Shown: piece after piece, positions 31,999 to 40,648 of the stretch | Position numbering within the stretch: position 1 is the first letter of the stretch | Layout of the letters: every line of letters begins with the position of its first letter | From: CAYYTU01 sp964474655 | Lineage (GTDB): Bacteria; Chloroflexota; Anaerolineae; B4-G1 | Reading direction: 5' to 3' | Length of the DNA: 64,000 nt | NCBI GenBank assembly: GCA_964474655.1 | Contig: CAYYTU010000006.1 | Location: 22,615-86,614 of the forward strand | Made by a program: the position numbers and the translations under genes | The notes under the pieces: model-generated | What the model was told of the DNA's origin: nothing | Seen by the model: the letters and a program-made list of their open reading frames with translations, nothing else | The model's database searches: none

Positions 31999-34179
31999 TC
32001 AATCCAGAGCCTCCATCGGGGCCATACTCGCCATCAGCCGCTTCTGCTCGACCTCCTCGAAGTTGACCGTCACGATCTCGTCGCTGCCCTGGGGGCGGCT
32101 TTCTAACACGATTCCCTCGCCAAACGTCTCGTGCCTCACCCGCTGCCCGGTTTTGAACTGCAGTTCAGAGGTCGATGAAGGTGATTCAAACACCCTACTT
32201 CTCCCCCTTCGGCGCCGCTCGCGTCGCGGCTTGCTCCTTTCGACCCGACGCCACGAACCGGTGGTCAAATCCGCCGGCACATCCGATAGAAAACGACTCG
32301 GCGCCGACATCTCACTGCTGCCGTAACGCATCCGCCGGAAGGCATAGGTCAGAAAGAGCCGGTCCTCGGCCCGCGTCATCCCCACGTAGGCCAATCGTCG
32401 CTCCTCGGCCATCTCCTCCGGCTCGTCGAAGGAGCGGCTATGGGGCAGCAAGCCCTCCTCCAGCCCGGTGATGAAGACGACCGGGAACTCCAGCCCCTTG
32501 GCGCTGTGGAGCGTGAGCAGCGTCGGCGCGTCGACCTCATCGCTCAGGTTGTCCACGTCGGAGACGAGCGCCACGTCGGTCAGGAACTCGGTCAGCGAGA
32601 CGTCCTCGTGCTCGGCGGCCACGTTGCGCAGCTCCACCACGTTGGCCCAGCGTTCCTCGCCCTCCTCCCCCCCACCGCCCGACCCCTCGCGCAGATAATC
32701 GGCGTAGCCCGTATCCTCCAGCACGCGCCCGATCAGCTGTGCCACCGTCAGCAATTCGCTGGCCGCGATCCAGCTTTCCAGCATCTCCAGAAAGTCCAGC
32801 ACCGCGCGCTGAGCTCGGGTCCACAGCTCCGGGCCGGGCACATCGGGGTCGCGGACCTGCTTCAACACCTGGTAGAGCGATATGTCCTGCTCCCGCGCGG
32901 CGTCCTCCAGCGCCTCCATCGTCTTCCGCCCGATGCCGCGCGGCGGCACGTTTATCACCCGCGCCATACTGACGCTGTCGTCGGGGTTGTGGATCAGCCG
33001 CAGGAACGCGACCACGTCCTTGATCTCCCGGCGAGAGTAGAAGCGCGTGGCGCCGACCAGCCGATAGGGCAGCCCGGCGCGGACGAACGCGTCCTCCAGG
33101 GCGCGGGATTGGGCGTTGGTGCGGTACATCACGGCGAAGTCGCCCGGGCTCCGGTCCTCCTGGGCCACCAGCTGGGCGATGGTATCGACCACGTAATCGG
33201 CCTCGTCGTCCTGATCGTAGGCCTCGTGCACCACCACCTCGGGGCCACCCTCGCGATCGGTGAACAGCTCCTTTTCGATGCGGTCCCGATTGTGGCGAAT
33301 GATGGCCTGCGCTGCATCCAGGATCGTCTGGGTGGAGCGATAGTTTCTCTCCAGCAGGAAGATCTCAATTTCGGGATGATCCTCGTTCAGCCGGCGGATG
33401 TTGCGGTAATCGGCTCCGCGCCAGCGATAGATCGACTGATCCTCGTCGGCGACGCAGAAGAGGTTATGGTGCCGCCCCGAAAGCTGCCGCAGCAGCTTAT
33501 ACTGCGCCTGGTTCGTATCCTGGAATTCGTCCACCAGGATGTGGCGATACCGCTCCTGATACTTCGCCAGCACGTCCGGCCGCTGATCGAACATCCGCGC
33601 CGTCACCATCAGCAGGTCGTCGAAGTCGAGGCCGTTGTTCAGCCGTAGCAGCTCCTGATACCGCTCGTAGATGCGCTTGACGATCTCGCCGTAGTAGGAG
33701 CTGCTAGTATAGGCCTTCGGAGGCACCAGCTCGTTTTTGGCCCGGGAGATGGCGCTATGCATCGACCGCGGGCGGTACCGTTTGTCGTCCAGGTTCAGAT
33801 CTTCCAGCGCCTGTTTGACCAGCCGGCGCTGATCGTCGGTGTCGAAGATCACGTAATCGCGCGCGATGCCGGCTGCATCGGCCTCGCGGCGCAGAATGCG
33901 GGCGCAGGTGGCGTGGAACGTGCCCAGCGTCAGGTCTCGGGCGCGGGAGGCCCCCAGCAGCTGCTCCAGCCGCTCGCGCATCTCGCGGGCGGCCTTATTA
34001 GTGAACGTGACCGCCATCGTGCGCCAAGGGGCGACGTCTCGCTCCAGCACCAGCCACGCCACGCGGGAGGTAAGCACGCGCGTCTTACCGCTGCCCGGCC
34101 CGGCCAGCACCAGAACCGGCCCATCGGGCGCCGTGACCGCCTCTTGTTGTTGGGAATTGAGCTGCTCAATGAAGTCCAT
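31999..34179 (-). CDS. pcrA: ATP-dependent DNA helicase PcrA/UvrD
   Basis: 726 residues from the ATG at 34179 (MDFIEQLNSQQQEAV, with AAGGAAA upstream); the frame is open to 34314, but those 45 residues show no helicase similarity. SF1A motifs in order: Walker A LAGPGSGKTRVL (about 26-37), TFTNKAAREM, DEFQDTN (Walker B), ADEDQSIYRWRGA, RNYRST, LHSAKGLEFPVVF and AYVGMTRAEDRLFL. The C-terminus (FKTGQRVRHETFGEGIV) is the Tudor-like tail of PcrA that contacts RNA polymerase. It unwinds DNA in repair and removes RecA. A promoter lies at 34282-34310. Confidence 0.95.
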   Translation of the reverse strand: MDFIEQLNSQQQEAVTAPDGPVLVLAGPGSGKTRVLTSRVAWLVLERDVAPWRTMAVTFTNKAAREMRERLEQLLGASRARDLTLGTFHATCARILRREADAAGIARDYVIFDTDDQRRLVKQALEDLNLDDKRYRPRSMHSAISRAKNELVPPKAYTSSSYYGEIVKRIYERYQELLRLNNGLDFDDLLMVTARMFDQRPDVLAKYQERYRHILVDEFQDTNQAQYKLLRQLSGRHHNLFCVADEDQSIYRWRGADYRNIRRLNEDHPEIEIFLLERNYRSTQTILDAAQAIIRHNRDRIEKELFTDREGGPEVVVHEAYDQDDEADYVVDTIAQLVAQEDRSPGDFAVMYRTNAQSRALEDAFVRAGLPYRLVGATRFYSRREIKDVVAFLRLIHNPDDSVSMARVINVPPRGIGRKTMEALEDAAREQDISLYQVLKQVRDPDVPGPELWTRAQRAVLDFLEMLESWIAASELLTVAQLIGRVLEDTGYADYLREGSGGGGEEGEERWANVVELRNVAAEHEDVSLTEFLTDVALVSDVDNLSDEVDAPTLLTLHSAKGLEFPVVFITGLEEGLLPHSRSFDEPEEMAEERRLAYVGMTRAEDRLFLTYAFRRMRYGSSEMSAPSRFLSDVPADLTTGSWRRVERSKPRRERRRRGRSRVFESPSSTSELQFKTGQRVRHETFGEGIVLESRPQGSDEIVTVNFEEVEQKRLMASMAPMEALD

Positions 34180-34281
34180 AAAATGTCCGGTTTCCTTTTC
34201 GGGGTTTGTCTGAGTCCAAACGATGCCAAAAAACGAGCCAGCCTCCTGCGACCATCTGACCAAGGGGGCTGGCCTGGGAGC

Positions 34282-34310
34282 ATTATACCATCGTAAGCGC
34301 GGTAAGCCAA
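34282..34310 (-). promoter_or_regulatory. Promoter of pcrA
   Basis: Minus strand: TTGGCT (34305-34310), 17-base spacer, TATAAT (34282-34287), inside the 13-mer ACGATGGTATAAT with an extended -10 TG. The leader is about 95 bases. The same 13-mer occurs in the divergent promoter at 34355-34367. Confidence 0.75.
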
Positions 34311-34338
34311 TCAATGTTTCCCCGACTGAGATGCTCCA

Positions 34339-34367
34339 TTGTCCCAGCCACCCTACGATGGTATAAT
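34339..34367 (+). promoter_or_regulatory. Promoter of the G5/propeller lipoprotein, leaderless arrangement
   Basis: TTGTCC (34339-34344), 17-base spacer, TATAAT (34362-34367) with extended TG. The ATG is 9 bases after the -10 box, and no ribosome site is present. Confidence 0.7.
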
Positions 34368-34376
34368 CAGCCCCAT

Positions 34377-35966
34377 ATGAAAAGGGGGCTTTGCTTTCTG
34401 CTGCTTCTGATAGCTCCGATGGCCTGCGCGCCCCCGGAGCATGCCACGACGGTCACGCTCGTCGTCGACGGCGAGACGCGCACGCTTACCACCGAGGTAC
34501 TCACCGTCCGCGACCTGCTGAGGGAGACGAACGTCACGCTCGATGAGAACGACCGCGTTGCCCCGGCCGAACCGACCCTGATCGAGGATGGCATGACGGT
34601 CCGCGTCACCCGCGTCGAGACGCGCACCGAGGTCGAGGAGCGCGAGATCCCCTTCGGGCGCCGCACCGTGCGTGACGCTACTGTCCCCCAGGGCGAAACG
34701 CAGCTGCTGGAATCCGGCATCACCGGCCTGGAGGAGGTTACCTACCGCATCACCCTGGAGGACGGCGTCGAGGTCGACCGGCGGGTCATCAAACGGGAGA
34801 CCGTCCGGGAACCGCGCACGGAGGTGCTGCTCGTCGGCTCTCGGGCAGAGCGCAAGGCGGTCTCCATCACCGGCACCGTGGCCTACGCCGCCGACCGCAA
34901 CGCCTGGGTGATGCAATCCACCAGCCTCAACCGGCGGCGGCTGACCTACGAGGGCGATCTGGACGGGCGCGTCTTCGCCCTTTCGTCCGACGGCTCGCAC
35001 CTGCTCTTCACCCGCGTCCCCACGCCGACAGAGCCGCTGACCGGGACGGCCGAGCCGGAAGACGACCTCCCGCTCAACACGCTTTGGGCCCTCGAGACCA
35101 CCGCCGCCGACGCTGAACCGGTCCGGCTGGATGTCGACAGCGTGCTCTGGGCCGCCTGGGAGCCCAATTGTGCAATCGCTCCCACCCGCGCCCGCTGCAG
35201 CATCGCCTACGCCACCGGCGAGCGAGACGCGGGGAACCCAGGCTGGGAGGCCAACAACGATCTGTGGATCGCCCGCCCGCGCCTGACGGATGGACGATTG
35301 TTCGCGCAACGCCGCGTCGTGGCCCCAAGCGGCGGTGGCGCTTACGGCTGGTGGGGCACCACCTACGCCTGGTCGCCCAATGGGAACGAGCTGGCCTACG
35401 CCCGCACCGATGAGGTCGGCGTCGTCCGCGCCTATGGAGGCCGCGAGACGACGCTGGCCGAGTTCGCGCCCTACCGGACCTACGCCCCCTGGGCCTGGGC
35501 GCCGACCGTCAGCTGGTCGCCGGATAGCGCCTTCATCGTCACCACCCTCCACGGCCCCGGCCCGACGGAGGAGACACCGGAGGAGAGCCCTGTCTTCGAT
35601 GTCTGGGTCCTTTCGGCCGATGGAACTATCACAGCCGAGCTGATCAGCGAGGCCGGGATGTGGGCCGCGCCGACCTACGCGCCGAGCGGCGAAAGAATCG
35701 CCTTCGGACGCGCCCGCAGCCCCTACGCCAGCCAAAGCAGCGGCTACGACCTCTACGTGATGGACGCCGACGGTTCCGATCGCCGCCACGTCTTCCCGCC
35801 CCAGGGTGAACTCGGCCTGGAGTATCCAGATCTCGCCTGGGGGCCGAAGGACGAGCGGATCCTCGTCGTCTACCGAGGCAATCTCTATCTGATCGAACTG
35901 ACCAACGACGAGGTCCACCAGCTGACCGATAGCGGCGGCGTGACGGCCGTTCGCTGGCGCTGGTAG
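34377..35966 (+). CDS. Lipoprotein with DUF348, G5 and beta-propeller (PD40) repeats
   Basis: 529 residues from the ATG at 34377; the frame is open from 34314, but that part overlaps the promoter. Lipobox in LLLIAPMAC (Cys17). A DUF348 domain (VTLVVDGETRTLTTEVLTV, about 24-72) is followed by a G5 domain (EREIPFGRRTVRDATVPQGE...YRITLEDGVEVDRRVI, about 80-155). From about 170 to the end, TolB/PD40-like blades recur (YAWSPNGNELAYART, SWSPDSAFIV, YAPSGERIAFGRA, LAWGPKDERILVV). DUF348/G5 modules are usual in cell-wall-associated proteins such as resuscitation-promoting factors; joining them to a propeller is less usual. No enzyme site is seen. Confidence 0.8.
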   Translation: MKRGLCFLLLLIAPMACAPPEHATTVTLVVDGETRTLTTEVLTVRDLLRETNVTLDENDRVAPAEPTLIEDGMTVRVTRVETRTEVEEREIPFGRRTVRDATVPQGETQLLESGITGLEEVTYRITLEDGVEVDRRVIKRETVREPRTEVLLVGSRAERKAVSITGTVAYAADRNAWVMQSTSLNRRRLTYEGDLDGRVFALSSDGSHLLFTRVPTPTEPLTGTAEPEDDLPLNTLWALETTAADAEPVRLDVDSVLWAAWEPNCAIAPTRARCSIAYATGERDAGNPGWEANNDLWIARPRLTDGRLFAQRRVVAPSGGGAYGWWGTTYAWSPNGNELAYARTDEVGVVRAYGGRETTLAEFAPYRTYAPWAWAPTVSWSPDSAFIVTTLHGPGPTEETPEESPVFDVWVLSADGTITAELISEAGMWAAPTYAPSGERIAFGRARSPYASQSSGYDLYVMDADGSDRRHVFPPQGELGLEYPDLAWGPKDERILVVYRGNLYLIELTNDEVHQLTDSGGVTAVRWRW

Positions 35967-35984
35967 CCAGCACCACCCCCAACG

Positions 35985-38003
35985 ATGAATCCCCGTCCCA
36001 AGGTTCTCGTCCTCATCTGCTTGCTCGGTCTCCTGATCACTCTGCTGCTAACCGGAGGAGTACTGAAGGCCAGAGAACGCCGACTGCACCGAACCGAGAC
36101 CAGTTTCCACACCCCGCTCACCGGCGAGGCCCAATGGGAGGGGGGCTGGGAGCTATCGGAGCGCGGCGCCGACCCCAGCCAGGCCGGCAGCACCAGCGGC
36201 GCCGATTACGTCACCATCCCCTTCACCGGCACCGCGCTCGCCCTGCGCGTCCGTCGGGGTGCCTACCGGGCCTACTTCTGGGTCAGCGTCGACGGGGAAC
36301 CGGCCAATCGCCTACCCCGCACCGAGCGCGGCGCCTACCTTGTGCTCAGCGCCCCCGATCACCAGCCGCAAGAGGTCACACTGCCAGTCGCCAGCGGGCT
36401 TGAGGATGGACCGCACGTCGCGACCATTGTGGCCGACCGCGGCTGGGATCAGACGCCGCTGATTGGCTGGCGCGTGATCCGCACGCCGGGTACCACCGCC
36501 TACGATCGAGCCCTGACAGCGCTGAAGGGCGTGCTGGCGTTGTGCCTGCTCGGCGTGGTCTTTTGGGGAAGCCGGGCCCTGGCAACAAAAGCGCGCTCAA
36601 GAGCACAACCCGCAACCCGCAACCGGCAACCGACTTCTTATCTGCTTCCTGTAGCGCTTCTCGCCGCTACCATCACCTATTTATTCTCTCGCTGGCCGCC
36701 GCTCACCATCGTCAGCGGACTGGGGCTGAGCGCGCTCGTGTTATGGCGACTCGACCTGGGGCTGGCGCTTGTAGCGCTCGCCGCGCCTTTCTATCTCCAT
36801 CCTCGACCACTGCTGGGCAAGGCGTTCTCGATGGCTGAACTGGTGACGCTGCTCTGCCTGGTCGCGTGGGGCTTGCGCCAGCTGCCGAAGCTCACGCGCT
36901 GCAAGCCGCTGACCGGTCTTCGGTTGTCGTCGCTGACGTCCCTTGATCTAGCGGTTGGGTGCTTCGTCGTGATCGCTTTCGCCTCCACCGTCTTCGCCGC
37001 CAACTTCCGCCGCGTGGCGCTGCGCGAGCTGCGTACGACGATAATGGAACCAGTGCTCTTCTACCTGATGCTGCGCACGGTCCGGCTCGACGACCGGGCG
37101 ATTCGCCGCATTGTGGACAGCTTCGTGGTCGGCGCCGTCGCCGTCGCGCTGATCGGGCTGGCGCAGTACGCGCTCAACGTCAACGTCATCACCGCCGAGC
37201 AAGGCTTCCGCCGCCTGCGCTCGGTCTACGGCTCGCCCAACAACGCCGCGCTCTACCTGGGACGGGCGCTGCCGGTGCTAATGTCCGTCACGCTGTTCGG
37301 CGGCGCGCGAGCCGTGCCGCGCCTGCGGGAGCTCCGACGCATCCTCTACGGCCTCGGCGCGTTCCTGGTGGCCCTGGCGATCCTGCTCAGCTTCTCGCGC
37401 GGCGCGATCCTGCTGGGCGTGTCGCTCTCGCTGCTGGCGCTGGGCCTGCTGGCTGGCGGGCGCTGGCGCTGGGGCGCGCTGGGCATAATGGTCGTCGTCG
37501 CGCTGGGCCTGATCCCGCTCCTGCGCACACCGCGCTTCGTCGGGCTGCTGGATCCCAACAGCGGCACGCTCTTCTTCCGGCTCCAGCTCTGGCGCGCTGC
37601 CTGGATGATGTTCCGCGATCACGCCTGGCTCGGCGTCGGCCCCGATAACTTCCTCTACCAGTATCGAGGCCGCTATATCCTGCCAGCGGCCTGGCAGGAG
37701 CCACACCTCTCCCACGCCCACAACGTCGTGCTGGATTACGCCACGCGGTTGGGAGTGATGGGTCTAATCGCCGGCGGCTGGCTTCAGGTCGCATTTTGGC
37801 GGCGCGCCTTGCCCTTGCGGGAGTTGGACAATCCCAGGCACCGGGCGCTAGCGCTAGGCCTGATGGGGCTGATGGTCAACTTCTTGGCCCACGGCCTCGT
37901 GGATGCATCCTATGTCTTCCCCGACCTGGCGTTCGCTTTCTTTTTGACGCTGGGTTTGGTAGAATGGTTAGAGAACCGACCGAACTCAACCACTACCGAC
38001 TGA
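35985..38003 (+). CDS. O-antigen ligase/polymerase-like membrane protein with N-terminal beta domain
   Basis: 672 residues. One N-terminal helix (about 5-25), then an extracellular beta-rich region (about 40-165, ALRVRRGAYRAYFWVSVDGE), then ten or more helices. The Wzy/WaaL signature is in the second half: SVYGSPNNAALYLGRALP (about 408-425), LLSFSRGAILLG, and GVGPDNFLYQYRGRY...SHAHNVVLDYATRLG (about 547-590), where the His of AHN is the conserved ligase/polymerase position. It probably polymerises or ligates surface polysaccharide. The added extracellular domain may bind the glycan. Starts 18 bases after the propeller gene. Confidence 0.75.
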   Translation: MNPRPKVLVLICLLGLLITLLLTGGVLKARERRLHRTETSFHTPLTGEAQWEGGWELSERGADPSQAGSTSGADYVTIPFTGTALALRVRRGAYRAYFWVSVDGEPANRLPRTERGAYLVLSAPDHQPQEVTLPVASGLEDGPHVATIVADRGWDQTPLIGWRVIRTPGTTAYDRALTALKGVLALCLLGVVFWGSRALATKARSRAQPATRNRQPTSYLLPVALLAATITYLFSRWPPLTIVSGLGLSALVLWRLDLGLALVALAAPFYLHPRPLLGKAFSMAELVTLLCLVAWGLRQLPKLTRCKPLTGLRLSSLTSLDLAVGCFVVIAFASTVFAANFRRVALRELRTTIMEPVLFYLMLRTVRLDDRAIRRIVDSFVVGAVAVALIGLAQYALNVNVITAEQGFRRLRSVYGSPNNAALYLGRALPVLMSVTLFGGARAVPRLRELRRILYGLGAFLVALAILLSFSRGAILLGVSLSLLALGLLAGGRWRWGALGIMVVVALGLIPLLRTPRFVGLLDPNSGTLFFRLQLWRAAWMMFRDHAWLGVGPDNFLYQYRGRYILPAAWQEPHLSHAHNVVLDYATRLGVMGLIAGGWLQVAFWRRALPLRELDNPRHRALALGLMGLMVNFLAHGLVDASYVFPDLAFAFFLTLGLVEWLENRPNSTTTD

Positions 38004-38065
38004 AAGCCGGTAGGAGGCTTTGCGGCGGTCTAAAGTAGGATTGGATTAGTAAAGGGAAAAGCCAA

Positions 38066-38725
38066 ATGAAGACCCACGTAAACATCAACACCATCATCTT
38101 AGTGCTGATTCTACTGTCGCTCGTCGGCGGTGGGCTGGTAATCTACAGCACCATCCGCGGCGTGACGCAGCCCTTACAGCAAGCCCAACATAAGCTGCAG
38201 GAACAAGTGGAGCAGATCACCAACCCCACCCCCACCATCATCCCGGACCCAGTGACCATCGTGCGCGAGGTGCGCAACCTCAGCCGATTGGAGACGGCGT
38301 CCTATACCGTCGAGAAAGTGATCACCGCCGAGACGAATCAAGGTCCCTTCGCCTTCCTCTTCGGCGACAAGCTGATCCTGGTGGCCCACGGGCAGGTCAT
38401 CGCCGGGGTCGATCTGGCAAAGATGGCAGATAGCGACGTCGCAGTCACCGCCGAGGGGACCGTCGAGGTCACTTTGCCTCAAGCCGAAATCTTCGTCACC
38501 GCGCTCAATAGCGAGCAATCTTATATCTTCCACCGTGACACTGGCGTGATCGGAATGAACCCCGATCTAGAGACGGAAGCGCGTCAGGCCGCGGAGGAGG
38601 AGATCCGCAAGGCGGCCCTGGAGGACGGGATTCTGGAGATGGCCCAGCAGAACGCCAAGACGTACATCCGACATTTGATCCTGACGCTGGGGTTCGAAAA
38701 GGTCGAGATCGTGGTTCAGGAGTGA
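38066..38725 (+). CDS. DUF4230 membrane-anchored protein
   Basis: 219 residues. A single N-terminal transmembrane helix (IILVLILLSLVGGGLVIYS, about 10-28), a short coiled coil (about 35-52), then the DUF4230 domain: VREVRNLSRLETASYTVEKV (about 65-84), GQVIAGVDLAKM, and VTLPQAEIFVTAL. The C-terminal helix-rich region is AAEEEIRKAALEDGILEMAQ. The family has no known function. A repeat/hairpin element follows at 38748. Confidence 0.8.
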   Translation: MKTHVNINTIILVLILLSLVGGGLVIYSTIRGVTQPLQQAQHKLQEQVEQITNPTPTIIPDPVTIVREVRNLSRLETASYTVEKVITAETNQGPFAFLFGDKLILVAHGQVIAGVDLAKMADSDVAVTAEGTVEVTLPQAEIFVTALNSEQSYIFHRDTGVIGMNPDLETEARQAAEEEIRKAALEDGILEMAQQNAKTYIRHLILTLGFEKVEIVVQE

Positions 38726-38747
38726 ACGCGAGGAGGCACATTTGTTC

Positions 38748-38847
38748 AGGTGCCAGGCATTGGGGGAAAGCCTACCGTGGATGAGGCGTAAACGATGTCT
38801 TACGCCTCATCAAGCGGCCCGATAGTCGCCAGAAGTGCCTGGCACCT
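38748..38847. repeat. 100-bp element with nested inverted repeats
   Basis: Outer arms AGGTGCCAGGCA (38748-38759) and TGCCTGGCACCT (38836-38847) are perfect inverse complements. Inner arms ATGAGGCGTAA (38781-38791) and TTACGCCTCAT (38800-38810) are also perfect, with an 8-base loop. It could act as a REP-like element or fold in RNA after the DUF4230 gene. A relative of the outer arm occurs at about 6562-6576. Confidence 0.7.
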
Positions 38848-38884
38848 TGGCTCGTAACTTTTGAATGATGCGTGAGGAGGCGCT

Positions 38885-39427
38885 ATGGAAGTCCAGATCC
38901 ACCAGACGACGCTTGAGCTGACCGAAGGGAACATCACGGCCCTGGATATCGACGCCATCGTCAACGCCGCCAACGAGCAGTTGGCTCACGGCGGCGGCGT
39001 GGCCGCTGCCATCGCCCGTAAGGGCGGCCCAACGATCCAGAAAGAGAGCAACGCCTGGGTGCGCGAGCACGGCCCGGTGGCGACCGGCTCCGCGGCCATC
39101 ACCTCCGGCGGCCAGCTGAAGGCTGATCACGTTATCCACGCCGTCGGTCCAGTCTACGACGGCACGCCGCGCTCGGCGGAGCAGCTCGCCTCTGCAGTGA
39201 CATCCGTGCTCCAGCTGGCCGATGAGCACGAGATCACCTCAATCGCGCTGCCCGCCATCAGCACTGGCATCTTCGGCTACCCGATGGAGGAGGCAGCCCA
39301 GGTGATGCTGGAGGCCGCCATCGAATACCTGGAGAGCGGGACGGGGCTGAAGCGCGTGGTCTTCTGCCTCTACGGCCAATCGGCGTTCGATACCTTCGCC
39401 GAGCAACTCGCGGCCCAGACGGCGTGA
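38885..39427 (+). CDS. Macro domain protein (ADP-ribose-binding/deacylating)
   Basis: 180 residues forming one macro domain. IDAIVNAANEQLAHGGGVAAA (about 19-39) has the Asn-Ala-Ala-Asn and Gly-rich ADP-ribose-binding signature of the MacroD/YmdB type; ISTGIFGYPMEEAA (about 125-138) is the second binding loop. Family members hydrolyse O-acetyl-ADP-ribose or remove ADP-ribose from proteins. No ART or sirtuin partner gene is adjacent. A GAGGAG ribosome site precedes the start. Confidence 0.9.
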   Translation: MEVQIHQTTLELTEGNITALDIDAIVNAANEQLAHGGGVAAAIARKGGPTIQKESNAWVREHGPVATGSAAITSGGQLKADHVIHAVGPVYDGTPRSAEQLASAVTSVLQLADEHEITSIALPAISTGIFGYPMEEAAQVMLEAAIEYLESGTGLKRVVFCLYGQSAFDTFAEQLAAQTA

Positions 39428-39642
39428 CTCCCAGGCGATAGGTGCAATTGTGCGCCGCACTGCTGTGAACGGGTCGCGTTCACCCTGGACCTGGCTTCGC
39501 TCTTTCCATCAATAGACGGAACGCGACTTCGCCGTCCGGAGACGCCTCGGTGAGTTTGCGCTACTGTGACGGACCACATTGACCTTGCTCCATCGGCGGC
39601 AGGGCTGCTTGCTGACAGCTATTCAATTCCCCAGCCCTACGG

Positions 39643-39648
39643 TATAAT
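39643..39648 (+). promoter_or_regulatory. -10 box upstream of the UDP-glucuronate decarboxylase gene
   Basis: TATAAT 45 bases before the ATG at 39694, preceded by a weak -35. The leader ends with AAAAGGAGC. Confidence 0.45.
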
Positions 39649-39693
39649 CCTCCCGGCATCTGAACCCGGATCGATCTCATAAAAGGAGCTGTT

Positions 39694-40641
39694 ATGCGCA
39701 TACTGATCACCGGCGGAGCCGGGTTTATCGGCTCCCACCTTTGTGACCGCCTGCTGGACGACGGCCACGAGGTCATCGCGATGGACAACCTGATGACCGG
39801 CACCGTGGACCACATCGCCCACCTGGCCGGGCACGAGCGCTTTCACTTCATCAAACACGACGTGACCAACTACATCTTCATCGAAGGCGAGCTCGACGCC
39901 GTGCTCCATCTGGCCAGCCTGCCCAGCCCGGTCGATTACCTGAACTACCCGATCCAGACGCTCAAGGTCGGGGCGCTGGGCACGCACAAGACGCTGGGCC
40001 TGGCGATGGCGAAGGGAGCGCGTTACCTGCTGGCCTCCACCTCGGAGGTGTACGGCGATCCGCTGGAGCATCCGCAGAGCGAGGACTACTGGGGCAACGT
40101 CAACCCCATCGGCCCCCGCGGTGTCTACGACGAGAGCAAGCGCTTCGGCGAGGCGCTGGTGATGGCCTATCAGCGCTACCACGGCGTCGATACGCGCATT
40201 GCCCGCATCTTCAACACCTACGGGCCGCGGATGCGGATGGACGACGGGCGCGTGGTGCCCAACTTCGTCTGCCAGGCCCTGCGCGGCGATCCGCTGACCG
40301 TCTACGATGAGGGGAAACGGACGCGCTCCTTCTGCTACATCAGCGACCAAGTCAAAGGACTGGTGAAACTCTTATTTAGCGACGAGAATGAGCCGGTCAA
40401 CATCGGCAACCCTGACGAGATGACCATCCTGGAGTTCGCTCATAAGGTGCTGGAGGTCACTGGCAGCGATTCTCCGATCACGTTCGTGACTCCAGAAGAT
40501 GAGCGCACGGCCGATGACCCTCAGGTACGCTGTCCGGATATCAGCAAGGCGCAGCGCGTGCTCGATTGGACCCCCCAGGTGTCGCTAGAGGAAGGCCTCC
40601 AATTCAGCGCGGATTACTTCCGCGAGCGATTGGCTGCCTAG
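39694..40641 (+). CDS. UDP-glucuronate decarboxylase-like NAD-dependent epimerase (UXS)
   Basis: 315 residues, extended SDR. NAD site ITGGAGFIGSHL (about 5-16), catalytic STSEVYGDP (Ser) and Y-x3-K in VYDESKRFGEAL (about 147-158). ASLPSPVDYLNYPIQTLKVG and NTYGPRMRMDDGRVVPNF are typical of UDP-xylose synthase, which converts UDP-glucuronate to UDP-xylose. dTDP-glucose dehydratases are related but differ in these blocks. It begins the polysaccharide cluster and is followed after 7 bases by a polymerase/ligase gene. Confidence 0.85.
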   Translation: MRILITGGAGFIGSHLCDRLLDDGHEVIAMDNLMTGTVDHIAHLAGHERFHFIKHDVTNYIFIEGELDAVLHLASLPSPVDYLNYPIQTLKVGALGTHKTLGLAMAKGARYLLASTSEVYGDPLEHPQSEDYWGNVNPIGPRGVYDESKRFGEALVMAYQRYHGVDTRIARIFNTYGPRMRMDDGRVVPNFVCQALRGDPLTVYDEGKRTRSFCYISDQVKGLVKLLFSDENEPVNIGNPDEMTILEFAHKVLEVTGSDSPITFVTPEDERTADDPQVRCPDISKAQRVLDWTPQVSLEEGLQFSADYFRERLAA

Positions 40642-40648
40642 CTCGGCC

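Noticed and set aside
32440..33648. 402-residue plus-strand ORF opposite pcrA, and 521-residue minus-strand ORF (34353-35918) opposite the G5/propeller gene
   Set aside because: Both are mirror frames of genes with unmistakable motifs and have biased composition.
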